A DNA stretch of 64,000 nt, from assembly GCF_002252475.1 (NCBI RefSeq), contig NZ_NNRK01000035.1, forward strand, positions 186,001-250,000, in the 5' to 3' direction. Below are positions 26,184 through 34,847 of the stretch, one piece after another (the first letter of the stretch is position 1; every line of letters starts with the position of its first letter). The position numbers and the translations under genes were made by a program. The DNA comes from Brucella rhizosphaerae. Its GTDB lineage: Bacteria > Pseudomonadota > Alphaproteobacteria > Rhizobiales > Rhizobiaceae. The notes below the pieces were generated by a model. That model had not been told where the DNA came from and made no database searches. It saw nothing but the letters and a program-made list of their open reading frames with translations.

Positions 26184-26318
26184 TTACAGGGGCTGGGCTT
26201 CAGAGCATAATCCGACCGGAACGAAACGAGTATCGGTAAGATTATGCTTAACCAGAAGAAGTCAGAGCGCGTTTTAATCTGATAGAATCAGATCGGCGCT
26301 CTAACGCGGCCCCTGTAA
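26184..26318. repeat. Nested palindromic element between convergent genes
   Basis: Outer arms TTACAGGGGC (26184-26193) and GCCCCTGTAA (26309-26318) enclose two further stem-loops: AGCATAATC with GATTATGCT (26204-26212 and 26240-26248), and AGAGCGC with GCGCTCT (26264-26270 and 26296-26302). The right arm supplies the last codons and the stop of the SorC-type gene. It looks like a composite of dispersed Brucellaceae repeats and may also terminate both converging transcripts. Confidence 0.6.
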
Positions 26319-27257
26319 TAATGCACGCGCCACACCTTCGTTTGTGACGAGGCGATTGACATAGCCGCCTCGCAAAATAGCGCGAATGATCGGGATCTTG
26401 TTCAGCCCACCTGAGACGAGAACGGATGCCGGTTTGAGTTTGAGCTTGTCTGGTGGCAGGGCAATAATTGAATCATTGAGAAAATGATCAATCGGACGGC
26501 CCTGAGCATCGAGAAAATAGCCCAGAAACTCTCCAACAGCCCCAAGTTTCAGTACCGTATCGAGATTGTCCTTCACGACGCGAATATGCGTGAGTGAGGT
26601 TTCTGAGGTCAGCGGCCCGCAGGATACCAGGCCGATGTCGGCGATTTCGGTTCTTGCCAGCACGTCTGTCAGCTCGTCGCTCAACAGGATCGCATTGCGG
26701 CTTTCGCGATTGGCGCAGTAAATCGGTGCGGTCAGATAGTGACACTCGACACCAAGCGCACGGGCAAAATCTGTCGCGACTTCAAATGTGTTGGTTGATG
26801 AGCCGCTGGTGACGCCACCGGTCAGTCCGACGACCCAGCTTTCGGGCTTTGGCTTCGCGCGCAAACTGCGCACAGCAAAACTCAGCGTTCGCCCGGATGC
26901 TATCCCCACACCCATATCGCGCCCGTCAATCAGCTCGCCCGCCATGGTTCCGGCGGCTTCCCCGATAACGCGCTTCTGTTCCAGAAAATCATCAAGATCG
27001 GGGACGACCACTGCATCCGCCAGGCCATAGCGTGTCGCAACTTTTTCTGCCAACTCGACGCAATCCGACAATGGCAGGCTGACGCTGATCTGTATCTGGC
27101 CCGATTCCCGCACCTGCCCAATGATCTTGTTGACCTTGAGCCGGGTAATGTTGAGGCGCTGCGCGATTTCCTGCTGGGTCTGCCCGCCGATGAAATAAAG
27201 CCAGGCCACGCGTGCGCGTTCCTGCTCTTCATCGACAGACACGAAATTCTCTTTCAT
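26301..27257 (-). CDS. SorC/DeoR-type sugar-binding transcriptional regulator
   Basis: The 318-residue protein has an N-terminal helix-turn-helix, YFIGGQTQQEIAQRLNITRLKVN (core QQEIAQRLNITR, about residues 27-45). A sugar-isomerase-like effector domain follows, with VVGLTGGVTSGS and VSCGPLTSETS. This family includes SorC, DeoR-like and EryD regulators that respond to phosphorylated sugars, which fits a neighbour of two sugar kinases. It converges on the DhaKL gene. The C-terminal residues are encoded inside the nested palindrome, so the tail may have been added by the repeat. Confidence 0.9.
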   Translation of the reverse strand: MKENFVSVDEEQERARVAWLYFIGGQTQQEIAQRLNITRLKVNKIIGQVRESGQIQISVSLPLSDCVELAEKVATRYGLADAVVVPDLDDFLEQKRVIGEAAGTMAGELIDGRDMGVGIASGRTLSFAVRSLRAKPKPESWVVGLTGGVTSGSSTNTFEVATDFARALGVECHYLTAPIYCANRESRNAILLSDELTDVLARTEIADIGLVSCGPLTSETSLTHIRVVKDNLDTVLKLGAVGEFLGYFLDAQGRPIDHFLNDSIIALPPDKLKLKPASVLVSGGLNKIPIIRAILRGGYVNRLVTNEGVARALLQGPR

Positions 27258-27586
27258 TCACTGGCCCTTAACAGTCGCGACATGCGGCAGGATATCCTTG
27301 AGAGAGACTGCTGCAAAGCATCAATTCCCACGCGCTTTTAACACGCATCTTGTTCGAAAAACGTTTCACCCTTTTCGGGATGCACTTCTAACTCTTTTCA
27401 TAAGTGGGGTGCGGGCCGCAAATAGTTTTGACAAAGCGGGGTATTATTTGTGGTGCGCTGAGGCCAAATATTTGCCCGTTTTGATACCTGAAATTAGCGG
27501 GGAATATTTAAGTAATTTAACTTGACTCAAAATATCATGTTAACTAGAAGTTGCGGCGGGGGAAATCCCTGACGGCGGGTAATGTC
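27258..27586. other. Gene-free stretch upstream of the SorC-type gene and the 39-residue ORF
   Basis: No convincing gene. It holds the promoter region of the SorC-type regulator (reading left), a second copy of the CTTTTCGGGATGCACTTC repeat fragment (27369-27388), and an AT-rich promoter-like zone at about 27480-27545. A 75-codon frame at 27298-27525 has no ribosome site and atypical composition. Confidence 0.5.
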
Positions 27587-27706
27587 ATGTATAACAAAGA
27601 TAGTCAGAAGTCGGCGCTCCATCGGTTTGTCGAAGGAGACGGATTCTGGGTAGCCTATGCTGGTTTATTTGCAGTGATTGTTATCGCTGCAAATCTTTAC
27701 CTTTGA
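27587..27706 (+). CDS. Possible 39-residue single-pass membrane peptide
   Basis: The frame runs from the ATG at 27587 to the TGA at 27704-27706. The first 19 residues are polar and charged (MYNKDSQKSALHRFVEGDG), and residues 20-39 are a continuous hydrophobic stretch with aromatic ends (FWVAYAGLFAVIVIAANLYL), the pattern of a small membrane protein. The ribosome site is weak (GGCGGG nine bases upstream). It is followed by an imperfect hairpin (about 27712-27752) and then, 113 bp after its stop, by the TonB receptor gene on the same strand. It is too short to be certain, and I do not recognise a family. Confidence 0.45.
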   Translation: MYNKDSQKSALHRFVEGDGFWVAYAGLFAVIVIAANLYL

Positions 27707-27819
27707 AAATTGTCCGTCTGCAAACAGCAAATACTGTTTTGCGGACAGACCAAGCATATCAGAAGCAAGCAATAGTTCTCAGGTAGCCAGCCACTGATTT
27801 CCACTTTTGCGAGGAAACA

Positions 27820-29976
27820 GTGAAGAAGATACACTCCAAACACTACGGCATTCTTTTAATCGGCGTGGCTTATAGCGCATTCATGGCGGGCACTGTCGTG
27901 TCCTATGCGCAGACAGCCAATGATACTGAACAGAGTGCAAAGGCGAGCGAAAAGTCTCAGGCAAAGAAGACGACAGGTGCTGTTGAGCTTCAGCCGATTA
28001 TCATCAGTGCGGGCGTCGACATGGACGCGCCATACCTGACACCGGGCGGGGTCAGCGTTATCGATGGCAATATCGTTCAGGAGAAATATGGCGGCGATGC
28101 CAATGCGATTGTTCGTTCCATGCCGGGCACGTTTACACGCATATCGTCGAGCCAGCCGGGCGTTGCGGTCAATATTCGTGGCTTTGAATCGGATGGGCGG
28201 GTCAACACCATGATTGATGGTGTCCCGCAGATGTTCAGAAACACGGCAGGCCACGCTTCGACGGGTGGCGAGCTGCTTTACATGGATACGAACCTTTTGG
28301 CAGGCGTGGGTGCAGAGCGTGGTGCTGTCAATGGCGCTCACGGCATGGGAGCACTGGCGGGTGCCGTCAACTTCCGAACCATTGATTTTGATGATGTCGT
28401 TCTTGAAGGGCAGGATCAGGGCGTCAAGACCATCATGAAGGCCGGGAATAATGGCTATGGCCTTTCGGGGATGATTGCCGGTGGCGCACGGACAAATATT
28501 CCGGGTTCTGGAACGGCCTCCATTGTGGGCGCATTCAGCTATAGTGACCATGACAATTATCGGAGAGGCGATGGCGTCTATAACACGCCTGATGCGAGCA
28601 ATAAGCCCGGTTCAGGATTGTTGAAGTTCCATTTCCAGCCAGACGATGTGCATGATCTGAAACTTGGTGCGCGCTGGTACAAGAACAACTTTCTTGTATC
28701 GGGTTATGAGTGGGGCGTGACGAATTCCACTTACACCGCCAACTACGCCTATAACCCCGACAGCGATTGGATCGACCTGAAGATCAACGCCTATTATAAT
28801 CGCACGGATATGTCTTATGACCCGACCACGGGCGGCTCATATCGTCAGCGTCAGACGCGGGACAACGGTTATGGGTTCGACATCACCAATACGAGCCGCT
28901 TCGACATTACGGATGAACTCAGTGCCCGGTGGGAATATGGCGCGGCCTATTCGTCAGATGACTACAAGGTCAACAACTACCGCGGTGCAAATCCTCCCGG
29001 CAGAATGCAGAAAGCGCGTGCCTTTACCGATATTACCTTGTCGCAGGGCATTTTCGAGTTGAATACGGGACTGAACTACGACTACTGGACGCTGAGCGGG
29101 CATCAAAGCCCTTGTACGGCCAATGTTGGCTTCTGCCCGCCGACGGGTGGGAATGTGGACGTTTCGCGCAACGAAAACGCTCTCAATCCGAAAATCACTC
29201 TGTCTGCAAAGCCGGTCGACTGGTTGCAGCCCTATGTCACCTATGCTCACACATTCAGACCACCATCTGCGCGAGAAGCGCTCTGGGCGCTGGTTCCGAT
29301 TGGCGCGGGAATCGGTGGTGGGCAGTTCTCCAACTTCTATCTTGATCCCGAAAAATCGAAGGGATGGGAATTTGGCACGAATGTCATCAAAGATGATCTT
29401 CTGATGGCGGGCGACGCTTTACGACTGAAGGTCAATTATTTCCGCTATGATATCGAAAATTATATCGTCAACAACCTTCTGACCTTGCCAGGTGATCCTT
29501 ATGAAAGGGCAATCTGGGTCAACGTACCGGGCACGACACATTCGCGCGGCTTTGAAATCGAGGGTGGTTATGATGCGCGGTTTGCTTATGTGAACCTGTC
29601 CTACACCCATACAAGCAATGACCAGCCGGTTGGCTGGGGCGCAGGTATCGGTAACGGCGATTCAACCTTCCTGCCTGAAGATTACGCCAGTATCGATGTC
29701 GGCGTCCGTGCCTTTGAAGAAGCCCTGACTGTCGGTGGGACTATGAACTATGTCGGTGGCAGCCGCTATGCCGTGGGCTTTGGCGATACCGAGCAAAAGG
29801 AATCCTATACGCTTTATAACCTCTATGCTTCCTACAAGTTCAACAAACATGCCACGGCTTTCATGAATGTCGAAAACCTGACCGATGTTGCTTATAGCCC
29901 GGCGGTATCCGGGGAAATGGCTGCAAAGACTGGGCGCGGGCGTACCTTTATGGTCGGCCTCACAACTCAGTTCTGA
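27820..29976 (+). CDS. TonB-dependent receptor, heme-receptor-like, without STN domain
   Basis: The 718-residue protein starts at GTG, supported by GAGGAAA six bases upstream. The signal peptide ends near VVSYAQT. The plug contains VAVNIRGFESDGRVNTMIDGVPQ (core NIRGFESDGRV). The barrel ends VGLTTQF with a terminal Phe. HTFRPPSAREAL is close to the FRAP box of heme/hemoglobin receptors, and the family resemblance is to HmuR/BhuA-type proteins of about 660-720 residues. It has no STN domain, so unlike the receptor at 1756-4278 it should not signal to an ECF sigma. It stands opposite a heme oxygenase-bacteriophytochrome operon. Heme as substrate is probable but not proven. Confidence 0.87.
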   Translation: MKKIHSKHYGILLIGVAYSAFMAGTVVSYAQTANDTEQSAKASEKSQAKKTTGAVELQPIIISAGVDMDAPYLTPGGVSVIDGNIVQEKYGGDANAIVRSMPGTFTRISSSQPGVAVNIRGFESDGRVNTMIDGVPQMFRNTAGHASTGGELLYMDTNLLAGVGAERGAVNGAHGMGALAGAVNFRTIDFDDVVLEGQDQGVKTIMKAGNNGYGLSGMIAGGARTNIPGSGTASIVGAFSYSDHDNYRRGDGVYNTPDASNKPGSGLLKFHFQPDDVHDLKLGARWYKNNFLVSGYEWGVTNSTYTANYAYNPDSDWIDLKINAYYNRTDMSYDPTTGGSYRQRQTRDNGYGFDITNTSRFDITDELSARWEYGAAYSSDDYKVNNYRGANPPGRMQKARAFTDITLSQGIFELNTGLNYDYWTLSGHQSPCTANVGFCPPTGGNVDVSRNENALNPKITLSAKPVDWLQPYVTYAHTFRPPSAREALWALVPIGAGIGGGQFSNFYLDPEKSKGWEFGTNVIKDDLLMAGDALRLKVNYFRYDIENYIVNNLLTLPGDPYERAIWVNVPGTTHSRGFEIEGGYDARFAYVNLSYTHTSNDQPVGWGAGIGNGDSTFLPEDYASIDVGVRAFEEALTVGGTMNYVGGSRYAVGFGDTEQKESYTLYNLYASYKFNKHATAFMNVENLTDVAYSPAVSGEMAAKTGRGRTFMVGLTTQF

Positions 29977-30027
29977 TCTGATCCAAATGTGAAACTCAGG
30001 TGGCTGGAACATTCCAGCCATCTCAGT

Positions 30028-32160
30028 CTACAGCTCGATAGGCACCGTCACCACGACCTTAAGGCCGGGACTGTTGTCGAGTTCTTCCATCTCTCCACCA
30101 AGCCCCAGAACAATCGCTTTGAGCATTTTACTGCCGAAGCCTGCCCTGCTTCGGGTCTTACCTGTGCCACTGTCAGCCACCACCAGACGAGCCTGATTGA
30201 AATGCTGATCGAGCGTCACGCTTGTTGGTCCGGGCGCGCCGTCATAAGCATATTTATTGGCATTCGTTACGAGCTCTGAGTAAACCAAGCCAATATTGAT
30301 CGCACGGTCGGCATTGATCAGGACGTGCGAGAGTTTACTGGTATGGTGGCTACGCCATTCCTCGCCCATCGACTGAAAGAGTTCGTTCGACAGCTCATCG
30401 AGATAACGGGCAAGGTCTACAGATCCGACATAGCTGTCAGAATAGAGACGTCGATGCACGAGCGCTACTGCAGCAATGCGGCTGCGCGCGTCTGTGAGAT
30501 ATTGCACGATCAATGGGTCATCGGTTTCGCGCATCTGCATGCCGAGAAATGTCGAAACGAGCTGAAGGCTGTTTTGCACCCGGTGATTGATTTCCTTCAT
30601 CAGAAAATCTTTCTGTTCCAGAAGCTTGTCCTGTTGCTCCAGAGTTCTCTGCAACTCGCGGTTCAGCTTGTCGATCCGGCGGCGTTGATAGGCCTCATGA
30701 ATGATGCGGCCAATACGGTGCATCGCATCAATCTTGTTGAAGTTCCAGTAGCGTGACCGGCCACGCACCTCTTCTGACCATGCGTCAAACGATGCGCGTG
30801 GCGTCAAGGGCGCAGAGGCCGAAGTGGAATTATCCTTATGCGGATTGCCAGCCCATTCGACTATCTGCACCTTTTCAGCGCGTGACCAGACCAGAAAAAC
30901 ATCCTCGTCAAGATATAGTTTGAGCACAGCAATGCCGCTGGCAAGCGGTATCATATGGGCAGGCAGTTCTTTCTGAAGCCCAAATTCATGAGAGTAGAAA
31001 AGGCCGTCCCTGAACCTGTTCTGGATCATTGCAAGGATGCTACGAAGATCAGCGATATCCGGTGATGTTCCTGACTGCGCGACCAGTTTGCCGTTGGAGA
31101 CAACCGCAAAACCATCCGCGAGCATCGTCTGTCGCAGATTATCGGCAGTTTCGGTGAAACGCTCTTCCAACGGCGCGTTGATGAGGAGTGCTGCTACCAG
31201 ACGGTCTTCGTGTGAGCGAAGCCTTAGCCGCTCACGAGCGTTCTCAGCATCGTCTTTCGACTTCATCTGTCTGGCAAGGCTTGCAGCCAGCGCACGTGCC
31301 GCAGTGCGCGTTGCAAAGGGCATCGCGAGCGGGGTTGCATTGTGGCAGGCAATCAGGCCCCAAAGAACCCCATCCCTGATGATCGAAACCGATGCACTCG
31401 CAGCCACTCCCATGTTCCGGAGATATTGCAGGTGAATGGGAGAGACGCTGCGCAATGCGACATCACTCAGATCAAGCGGCTGTTGCGGCGCGTCCTCGTA
31501 CCATCTCAGCGGGGCAGGTATGTATGAGGAATCGGGTATGACGCGCACACGATTGCGCAAATAAAGCGCGCGGGCCTGTTTGGGTATGTCGCTCGCTGGA
31601 AAATGATGATTGAGAAATGTCGGATAATTATCGTTGCCATCTTCAGCCAGAACAACGCCTGATCCATCTTCAAGAAATTGATAGATCATGACACGGTCAA
31701 AGCCAGTCAGCTTGCGGAAAGCCACGACGGATTTTTGAAAGAGGGTCCGGACATCCGGAGCGGCCTCAAACCGATGGGCGATCGTTTCAAGGCCTGAAAG
31801 CGATTGCTCGGGCGTTACAAACGACTGTAACGCAGGTTCGATTTCAACGAGCAGATATTGATTGAGAATATGGCCAAGCAGATCAAAGGATTCCTCGCCA
31901 ATGATCAGTTTGCCCAGAATGATTTCATCGGCCCGGGGGGCTTCGGCAGTCATCGCCAGCACGTCAAATTGCAACAGATAATCGATGTTCTGACCTGGCC
32001 ACGCCTCGCCGAAATAGTTTTCGAGATGTCCGGCCCCGCCGACGATCTGTCCGCTTGTCAGGTCCGCGACCAGAAGCATCCCATGGGGTTGGATGGATCC
32101 GGGTATATGAATTGGTTCGCGGTCGCAGGCAGTCTGATCAAGCGGGCTGTCTGGCGACAT
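30028..32160 (-). CDS. bphP: Bacteriophytochrome with HWE/HisKA_2-type histidine kinase output
   Basis: The protein has 710 residues from the ATG at 32160; the frame reaches 32247 but only by running into the heme oxygenase gene. The N-terminal PAS domain has the biliverdin-attachment Cys12 in ACDREPIHIPGSIQPHG. The GAF domain (about 130-300) contains PASDIP (188-193) and the conserved RSVSPIHLQYLRNMGV. The PHY domain (about 320-500) ends with the WSEEVRGRSRYW region. The kinase has its phospho-His in EINHRVQNSLQ and an HWE-type ATPase domain (LVYSELVTNANKYA). It is a red/far-red light sensor. Its start overlaps the heme oxygenase gene by 23 bases. No cognate response regulator lies beside it; the CpdR gene nearby belongs to another pathway. 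Confidence 0.93.
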   Translation of the reverse strand: MSPDSPLDQTACDREPIHIPGSIQPHGMLLVADLTSGQIVGGAGHLENYFGEAWPGQNIDYLLQFDVLAMTAEAPRADEIILGKLIIGEESFDLLGHILNQYLLVEIEPALQSFVTPEQSLSGLETIAHRFEAAPDVRTLFQKSVVAFRKLTGFDRVMIYQFLEDGSGVVLAEDGNDNYPTFLNHHFPASDIPKQARALYLRNRVRVIPDSSYIPAPLRWYEDAPQQPLDLSDVALRSVSPIHLQYLRNMGVAASASVSIIRDGVLWGLIACHNATPLAMPFATRTAARALAASLARQMKSKDDAENARERLRLRSHEDRLVAALLINAPLEERFTETADNLRQTMLADGFAVVSNGKLVAQSGTSPDIADLRSILAMIQNRFRDGLFYSHEFGLQKELPAHMIPLASGIAVLKLYLDEDVFLVWSRAEKVQIVEWAGNPHKDNSTSASAPLTPRASFDAWSEEVRGRSRYWNFNKIDAMHRIGRIIHEAYQRRRIDKLNRELQRTLEQQDKLLEQKDFLMKEINHRVQNSLQLVSTFLGMQMRETDDPLIVQYLTDARSRIAAVALVHRRLYSDSYVGSVDLARYLDELSNELFQSMGEEWRSHHTSKLSHVLINADRAINIGLVYSELVTNANKYAYDGAPGPTSVTLDQHFNQARLVVADSGTGKTRSRAGFGSKMLKAIVLGLGGEMEELDNSPGLKVVVTVPIEL

Positions 32161-32743
32161 GGTTGAAAACCTTCTGATAATTATATTCAAAGGCACCGAA
32201 TGCGGCGATGGCTGCAAATGTGCAACGCTCTTCATCGTCGTCATCAAAGGGAGTGATATCGATCAGCTTAAGTGCCTGATGCCACGAACGCAAATTGTTG
32301 ATTTGTCTGGCAAGATGCCGCGCGCCGAACTCTCCGGTGAAGCCGAGCTTGTTCACCTGATCGGCTCGTTCCTGAGCGCGAATAGCAGAAGCCTCCAAGG
32401 CATAAAACGTTCCGATGACGGACGGCAGATCGACGGGCTGTGTTGCCCGCCTGAAACGCAGCACATCGGACGGCAGGTCTCCACCGAGGTCGTCCATGTC
32501 GCTGGCCAGTGTCGGTTCGAGCTTGCGTTCATTCCAGTCCGGCACAAGTGCTTCGATGTGACTTGCTTCCAGCATCGATTCCAAAAGGAGACAGCTCGCG
32601 AGGCTTGCCTGCAGATAGCTTTTGTATGAGGCTTCCGATCCCAGCATAGCCAGATCGCTGCACAATATATCAACTCGATTATGGTGAGGACCGGTTGCCG
32701 ATTTCAATCGCCAATACCGTCCTGAAATTGTCTTTTGGAACAT
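32138..32743 (-). CDS. bphO: Heme oxygenase, biliverdin-producing (BphO type)
   Basis: The 201-residue all-helical heme oxygenase family protein has LKSATGPHHNRVD, which carries the proximal heme ligand (His20 or His21), and the distal-helix region around GTFYALEASAIRAQ. It cleaves heme to biliverdin, CO and iron. Its 23-base overlap with bphP makes the pair a coupled operon that supplies chromophore to the phytochrome. The ATG at 32743 has GGAG about 12 bases upstream, a long spacing, so an alternative start is possible. A heme receptor gene reads towards this operon from the left. Confidence 0.9.
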   Translation of the reverse strand: MFQKTISGRYWRLKSATGPHHNRVDILCSDLAMLGSEASYKSYLQASLASCLLLESMLEASHIEALVPDWNERKLEPTLASDMDDLGGDLPSDVLRFRRATQPVDLPSVIGTFYALEASAIRAQERADQVNKLGFTGEFGARHLARQINNLRSWHQALKLIDITPFDDDDEERCTFAAIAAFGAFEYNYQKVFNHVARQPA

Positions 32744-32999
32744 TAAGGAAATTCACTCCGCCTCAGATTGGAGCATACGCATGAGCAATATTCCGGCGCA
32801 TACCTCCGCGCGCAATAACGCAGCAGGTTGGGATTTGTTCCAAAATATTTAAGCGATAGCTAAAATTAGTCTGCTGTTTTTGAGGCCGCGGAGCAGAAAG
32901 AATTGGCGCGCTTGAAAAGTCCGTCATGAAAAACAAGCGAAAACGCACCAGCGCCTAAGCGCTTGAAGATATGATGCTATTTAATGCTGGGGGTTCGAA

Positions 33000-33074
33000 T
33001 GGTGGGCGTAACAGGGATTGAACCTGTGACCCCTACAATGTCAATGTAGTGCTCTCCCGCTGAGCTATACGCCC
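33000..33074 (-). tRNA. tRNA-Val (anticodon GAC)
   Basis: The reverse strand folds as a complete cloverleaf: acceptor GGGCGTA/TACGCCC, D-arm with AGCTCAGCGGGAGAGC, anticodon loop TTGACAT (GAC, valine), and T-arm GTTCAATCC. It ends with an encoded CCA (33000-33002 on this strand). Confidence 0.97.
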
Positions 33075-33188
33075 ATTCGATGTGGCGCATACACCATATC
33101 GCGTTGCGCCCGTCAATGCCCTTTTGCGAAGTTTATTCGTCTTTGTTGTTGAATAGCTTATCGAGTGCCGGGAAAGCTGCTGGTCGCC

Positions 33189-33551
33189 TTAAGCGGCGAT
33201 CAGCATTTTTTCGATTTCATTTACAAGATCACGCAAGTGGAAAGGCTTGGAAAGCACTTTCGCATCGCGCGGCGCATCCGAATCGGGATTGAGCGCGACT
33301 GCAGCAAAGCCTGTGATGAACATGATCTTGAGGTCTGGATCGATCTCGGTCGCACGACGCGCCAGCTCAATGCCATCCATCTCCGGCATGACAATGTCGG
33401 TCAGCAGCAACGAGAATGGTTCTTCGCGCAGCCTTTCGTAGGCACTGGCGCCATTGTCGAAATGGGTGACGTGATAGCCCGCTTTTTCCAGTGCTTTCAC
33501 GAGGAAGCGACGCATATCGTTGTCGTCTTCAGCTAGCAGAATTCTTTTCAT
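33189..33551 (-). CDS. cpdR: Single-domain response regulator CpdR
   Basis: The 120-residue protein is one receiver domain with no output domain. Asp9 and Asp10 form the acidic pocket, Asp52 in LLTDIVMPEMDG is the phospho-acceptor, and the conserved lysine is in VLSKPFHL. The sequence is very close to Caulobacter CpdR as I remember it (MKRILLAEDD, FDNGASAYERLREEPFSLLLTDIVMPEMDG pattern). CpdR, kept phosphorylated by the CckA-ChpT relay, controls ClpXP-dependent proteolysis in the cell cycle. It lies beside the tRNA-Val gene, with no kinase nearby. Confidence 0.95.
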   Translation of the reverse strand: MKRILLAEDDNDMRRFLVKALEKAGYHVTHFDNGASAYERLREEPFSLLLTDIVMPEMDGIELARRATEIDPDLKIMFITGFAAVALNPDSDAPRDAKVLSKPFHLRDLVNEIEKMLIAA

Positions 33552-33863
33552 TGGTCCGTCCGAATTTCATGTCGTTCGTTCGCGCATTTCGGCACAGGTA
33601 ACGACTCAGCTCTCGCAATAGAAAACGCGTTTTTGGTAAATATGAAATGAATGCTCTCGCAAATGTTAATTGTTATGGCCAGTGTTTGGCAACAAGCTGT
33701 TATGTGTTACAGCTTTTCACAGTTTTGCGGGCTGGTCCATAGAGGGAGCGGCGGGCTCTGCAATTTCGGATATTGTGTCTGGCCGGATTGATATAAGGTA
33801 CTGCTTTTAAAGCAGAACTATCATCTGGCCGGTCAAAAAAAGACAGTCGAGACGGGTTGAAGT
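33552..33863. other. Intergenic region between cpdR and the N-formylglutamate amidohydrolase gene
   Basis: No gene is seen. It must hold the divergent promoters. A direct repeat TCTGGCCGG occurs at about 33779 and 33824, flanking a small hairpin (CTGCTTTTAAAGCAG near 33802-33816) just upstream of the amidohydrolase start. A regulatory role is possible but unsupported. Confidence 0.4.
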
Positions 33864-34754
33864 ATGAGTCTGGAACGCGATTTTCATCTGATACCCCCTT
33901 ATGAGGTCTGTGCGCCTGCGCAGCAGCGAATTCCCTTCGTTTTCAATTCTCCGCACAGTGGACGGGCCTATCCGAAGTCATTTCTTGAAGAATCGCGACT
34001 CGACTCACTGGCGATCCGGCACTCTGAAGACTGCTATGTTGATGAGCTTTTTGCAGATGTGCCGCGCCTCGGCGCGCCTTTGCTCAAAGCGCATTTTCCG
34101 CGCGCTTTTCTTGATGTGAATCGCGAGCCGTTTGAACTTGATCCACGCATGTTCGCGGAGCCTCTGCCTCCTTTCGTCAACAGCCAGTCTGCTCGTGTGG
34201 CAGGCGGTCTGGGGACTGTTCCGCGTCTGGTCGGTGAAGGGCAGCTCATTTATCCCGGGCGTATATCACTGCAGGAGGCCTTCTATCGTATCGAAGACCT
34301 CTACAAACCGTATCATAATACGCTCGACGGTCTGTTGCAGTCGACCCATGAGCGTTTTGGCTATTCAGTACTTATTGATTGCCACTCCATGCCGGGCGGC
34401 ACGCGATCGGGTGAACTTGGCGGTCGACCTGATTTCATCATTGGTGATCGCTTTGGCCGCTCTTGCAGCGAGCAGTTGACGCAAGCAGCTATCGAGCTGC
34501 TTCAGGGGCTTGGCTATACAGTCGCACATAACAAGCCATATGCAGGCGGTTTCATCACGGAGCATTATGGCAGGCCGGCAGCGGCTTGCTATGCCTTGCA
34601 GATTGAGATCAATCGCAGCCTTTATATGAATGAGCAGAGCTTGCAGAAACTGGCTGGCTTCGAGGCACTTTGTGCAGACCTCTATCAATTCCTGAGCGAT
34701 CTGACATCCTTGCCGGACGAGCTTCTCGTCGTGCCGCCGCTTGCGGCCGAATAG
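33864..34754 (+). CDS. N-formylglutamate amidohydrolase family protein
   Basis: The 296-residue metallo-amidohydrolase of the FGase (HutG-type) family has the motifs FNSPHSGRAYP near residue 27, HSEDCYVDELF, FLDVNREPFELD and DCHSMPG near residue 170, plus LQIEINRSLYM near the C-terminus. The conserved His, Asp and Glu residues bind a metal and hydrolyse formylglutamate to formate and glutamate, the last step of one histidine degradation route. No other hut gene is present, so the substrate could be another N-formyl or N-acyl amino acid. It is monocistronic, and a short hairpin follows the stop. Confidence 0.9.
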   Translation: MSLERDFHLIPPYEVCAPAQQRIPFVFNSPHSGRAYPKSFLEESRLDSLAIRHSEDCYVDELFADVPRLGAPLLKAHFPRAFLDVNREPFELDPRMFAEPLPPFVNSQSARVAGGLGTVPRLVGEGQLIYPGRISLQEAFYRIEDLYKPYHNTLDGLLQSTHERFGYSVLIDCHSMPGGTRSGELGGRPDFIIGDRFGRSCSEQLTQAAIELLQGLGYTVAHNKPYAGGFITEHYGRPAAACYALQIEINRSLYMNEQSLQKLAGFEALCADLYQFLSDLTSLPDELLVVPPLAAE

Positions 34755-34788
34755 TGGCTGATTTTGTGCGAGCCACTTGCAATGCGCT

Positions 34789-34847
34789 CATTGGAGCGCG
34801 CGCTTACGAACGCTTCATCACCAGATAAAAAGAGCCGCGCTCCAATG
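34789..34847. other. 12-bp inverted repeat overlapping the small RNA terminator
   Basis: CATTGGAGCGCG (34789-34800) and CGCGCTCCAATG (34836-34847) are exact inverted copies 35 bases apart. The right arm lies inside the small RNA terminator, so the left arm could be a former terminator copy, or could allow an alternative fold on the + strand transcript from the upstream gene. Confidence 0.5.

Noticed and set aside
27298..27525. A 75-codon frame before the small membrane peptide
   Set aside because: No ribosome site, overlaps a repeat fragment, and no hydrophobic or domain pattern.
27541..27590. Resemblance to the start of an FMN (RFN) or cobalamin riboswitch (GGGGGAAATCCC, GGCGGGTAATG)
   Set aside because: Only one short segment is similar; the conserved downstream boxes of either riboswitch are missing and the gene downstream is a heme-type receptor.
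32763..32948. A 61-codon frame upstream of the heme oxygenase gene
   Set aside because: No ribosome site and no recognisable features; the region is more likely promoter.
33189..33551. CpdR as the response regulator partner of the bacteriophytochrome
   Set aside because: Its sequence matches the CckA-ChpT pathway regulator CpdR closely, and the tRNA gene and about 440 bp separate it from the phytochrome operon.
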